A stretch of 6,654 nucleotides of DNA from NCBI GenBank assembly GCA_003644895.1, contig QNDO01000084.1:1-6654 (forward strand). The letters are read 5' to 3'. Of this stretch, positions 6,337 to 6,654 are shown one piece after another. The translations under genes and the position numbers were made by a program. Each line of letters starts with the position of its first letter. The first letter of the stretch is position 1. Below the pieces are notes generated by a model. It saw only the letters and a program-made list of their open reading frames with translations, did no database searches and had not been told where the DNA came from. Source of the stretch: Candidatus Hydrothermota bacterium (GTDB taxonomy: Bacteria; Hydrothermota; Hydrothermia; UBA1063).

Positions 6337-6365
6337 TTGAAAAAATGAAAATGCTGGTTTATATT
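6337..6365 (+). promoter_or_regulatory. Promoter of the ferredoxin gene
   Basis: The -35 TTGAAA (6337-6342), a 17-bp spacer and the -10 TATATT (6360-6365) start 4 nt after the upstream stop codon. The hexamers are identical to those of the THEP1 promoter. The predicted start near 6371-6373 gives a leader of about 18-20 nt carrying AAAGGAGGT (6377-6385), so this gene, unlike THEP1 and uvrA, has a leader with a ribosome binding site. Confidence 0.65.
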
Positions 6366-6390
6366 TTTACACTAACAAAGGAGGTATAAA

Positions 6391-6600
6391 ATGGGAAAGA
6401 AAGTGAGAATTGATCCAGATCTATGTGTGGGAGATGCTATCTGTACAGATATTGCTCCTGATGTTTTTGAAATGGGAGATGACGGCCTTGCACATGTTAA
6501 GGCCGGAATGGAATGTACAGGCGATAGAGAAGACGTCCAGGAAGCTGCAGAGCAGTGCCCTGGAGGTGCTATTATAATAGAAGATTCTGAGGAGTGTTAA
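6391..6600 (+). CDS. Monocluster ferredoxin with Asp ligand position, 69 aa
   Basis: A small, acidic, cytoplasmic electron carrier with one iron-sulfur cluster. The ligand set is C12-x2-D15-x2-C18 near the N-terminus and C56-P57 near the C-terminus, in the order of the Pyrococcus furiosus ferredoxin, where Asp replaces the second Cys of a [4Fe-4S] cluster that converts readily to [3Fe-4S]. PDVFEMGDDG (23-32) and CPGGAI (56-61) are typical of the Thermotoga/Pyrococcus group. The Cys pair that forms the disulfide in P. furiosus is missing (A22 replaces one, none precedes C56); C42 and the C-terminal C69 are extra. The start is set by AAAGGAGGT, 5 nt before the ATG. It has its own promoter, so its redox partner is not shown by context. 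A [3Fe-4S] P450-type ferredoxin is the alternative, but no P450 gene is here. The fold call is firm. Confidence 0.93.
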   Translation: MGKKVRIDPDLCVGDAICTDIAPDVFEMGDDGLAHVKAGMECTGDREDVQEAAEQCPGGAIIIEDSEEC

Positions 6601-6610
6601 TTTAGAAAAC

Positions 6611-6654
6611 ACCCCATCCAACCACCCCCTCCTGCCCCAGGGAGTCTGTCCCCG
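6611..6654. repeat. GC-rich, C-rich tail, possible edge of an intergenic repeat
   Basis: Eleven bases after the ferredoxin stop the composition changes to about 70 % GC (31 of 44 bases), with runs of C on the plus strand and none of the A/T richness seen elsewhere in the window. A small hairpin is possible (CCTG-CCC-CAGG, around 6631-6641). The last bases, GGAGTCTGTCCCCG, resemble from memory the 'GGGGACAG' ends of REP-type intergenic repeats associated with IS200-like transposases, but the window stops before this can be judged. It could also be an ordinary GC-rich terminator region. Confidence 0.3.

Noticed and set aside
5497..6600. A complete tungstate/molybdate uptake or tungsten-enzyme system (wtpA plus ferredoxin)
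   Set aside because: No permease, ATPase or oxidoreductase gene is present, and the ferredoxin has a separate promoter; adjacency alone is too weak.
6421..6621. Antisense open frame (66 codons) over the ferredoxin gene
   Set aside because: The ferredoxin has all its ligands, an SD and a promoter; the antisense product has no features.
1..6654. CRISPR arrays, tRNA, rRNA, riboswitches or an insertion sequence
   Set aside because: No spaced direct repeats, no cloverleaf or rRNA-like segment, leaders too short for riboswitches, and no transposase frame seen.

Overview
The window reads as chromosome of an AT-leaning (about 40 % GC by eye), probably anaerobic and possibly thermophilic bacterium. 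The clues are heavy use of AGA/AGG for Arg and ATA for Ile, a THEP1-type NTPase, a WtpA-type tungstate/molybdate-binding protein, and a small ferredoxin whose cluster motif matches that of Pyrococcus furiosus. The lipoprotein type, with Trp/Tyr-rich strands and a 'TVPAGSF..C.KI' stretch, is one I associate with Bacteroidota-like and candidate-phylum genomes such as WOR-3. That placement is a guess. The strong AGGAGGT Shine-Dalgarno sites and sigma70-like promoters say Bacteria rather than Archaea.

Layout. (1) Positions 1-1100, plus strand: a membrane-associated family 2 glycosyltransferase whose 5' end lies outside the window. (2) 1137-1808, plus: an unassigned lipoprotein behind its own promoter. 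A long hairpin (1815-1857) separates it from (3) a convergent minus-strand pair: THEP1-like NTPase (2601/2604 to 2074), then a 57-residue single-span membrane protein (2063-1890). (4) The 79-bp gap 2605-2683 holds two back-to-back promoters driving THEP1 leftward and uvrA rightward. Both are so close to the start codons that the mRNAs should be leaderless or nearly so. (5) 2684-5500: uvrA, the damage-recognition ATPase of nucleotide excision repair. It overlaps by ATGA with (6) 5497-6333, a wtpA-like oxoanion-binding protein with no permease or ATPase gene following it and no convincing signal peptide. (7) 6391-6600: a monocluster ferredoxin with Asp at one ligand position, behind its own promoter. 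(8) The last about 45 bases switch abruptly to about 70 % GC, C-rich sequence and look like the edge of an intergenic repeat.

Most of this is housekeeping sequence. I do not see a new defence or mobile system. The points worth following are the uniform promoter design (TTGAA core, exactly 17-bp spacer, four times), the paired leaderless starts, the uvrA-wtpA translational coupling, the Ala substitution in the first UvrA ABC signature, the unknown 57-residue protein, and the GC-rich right edge. No stretch longer than 300 bases lacks a gene.
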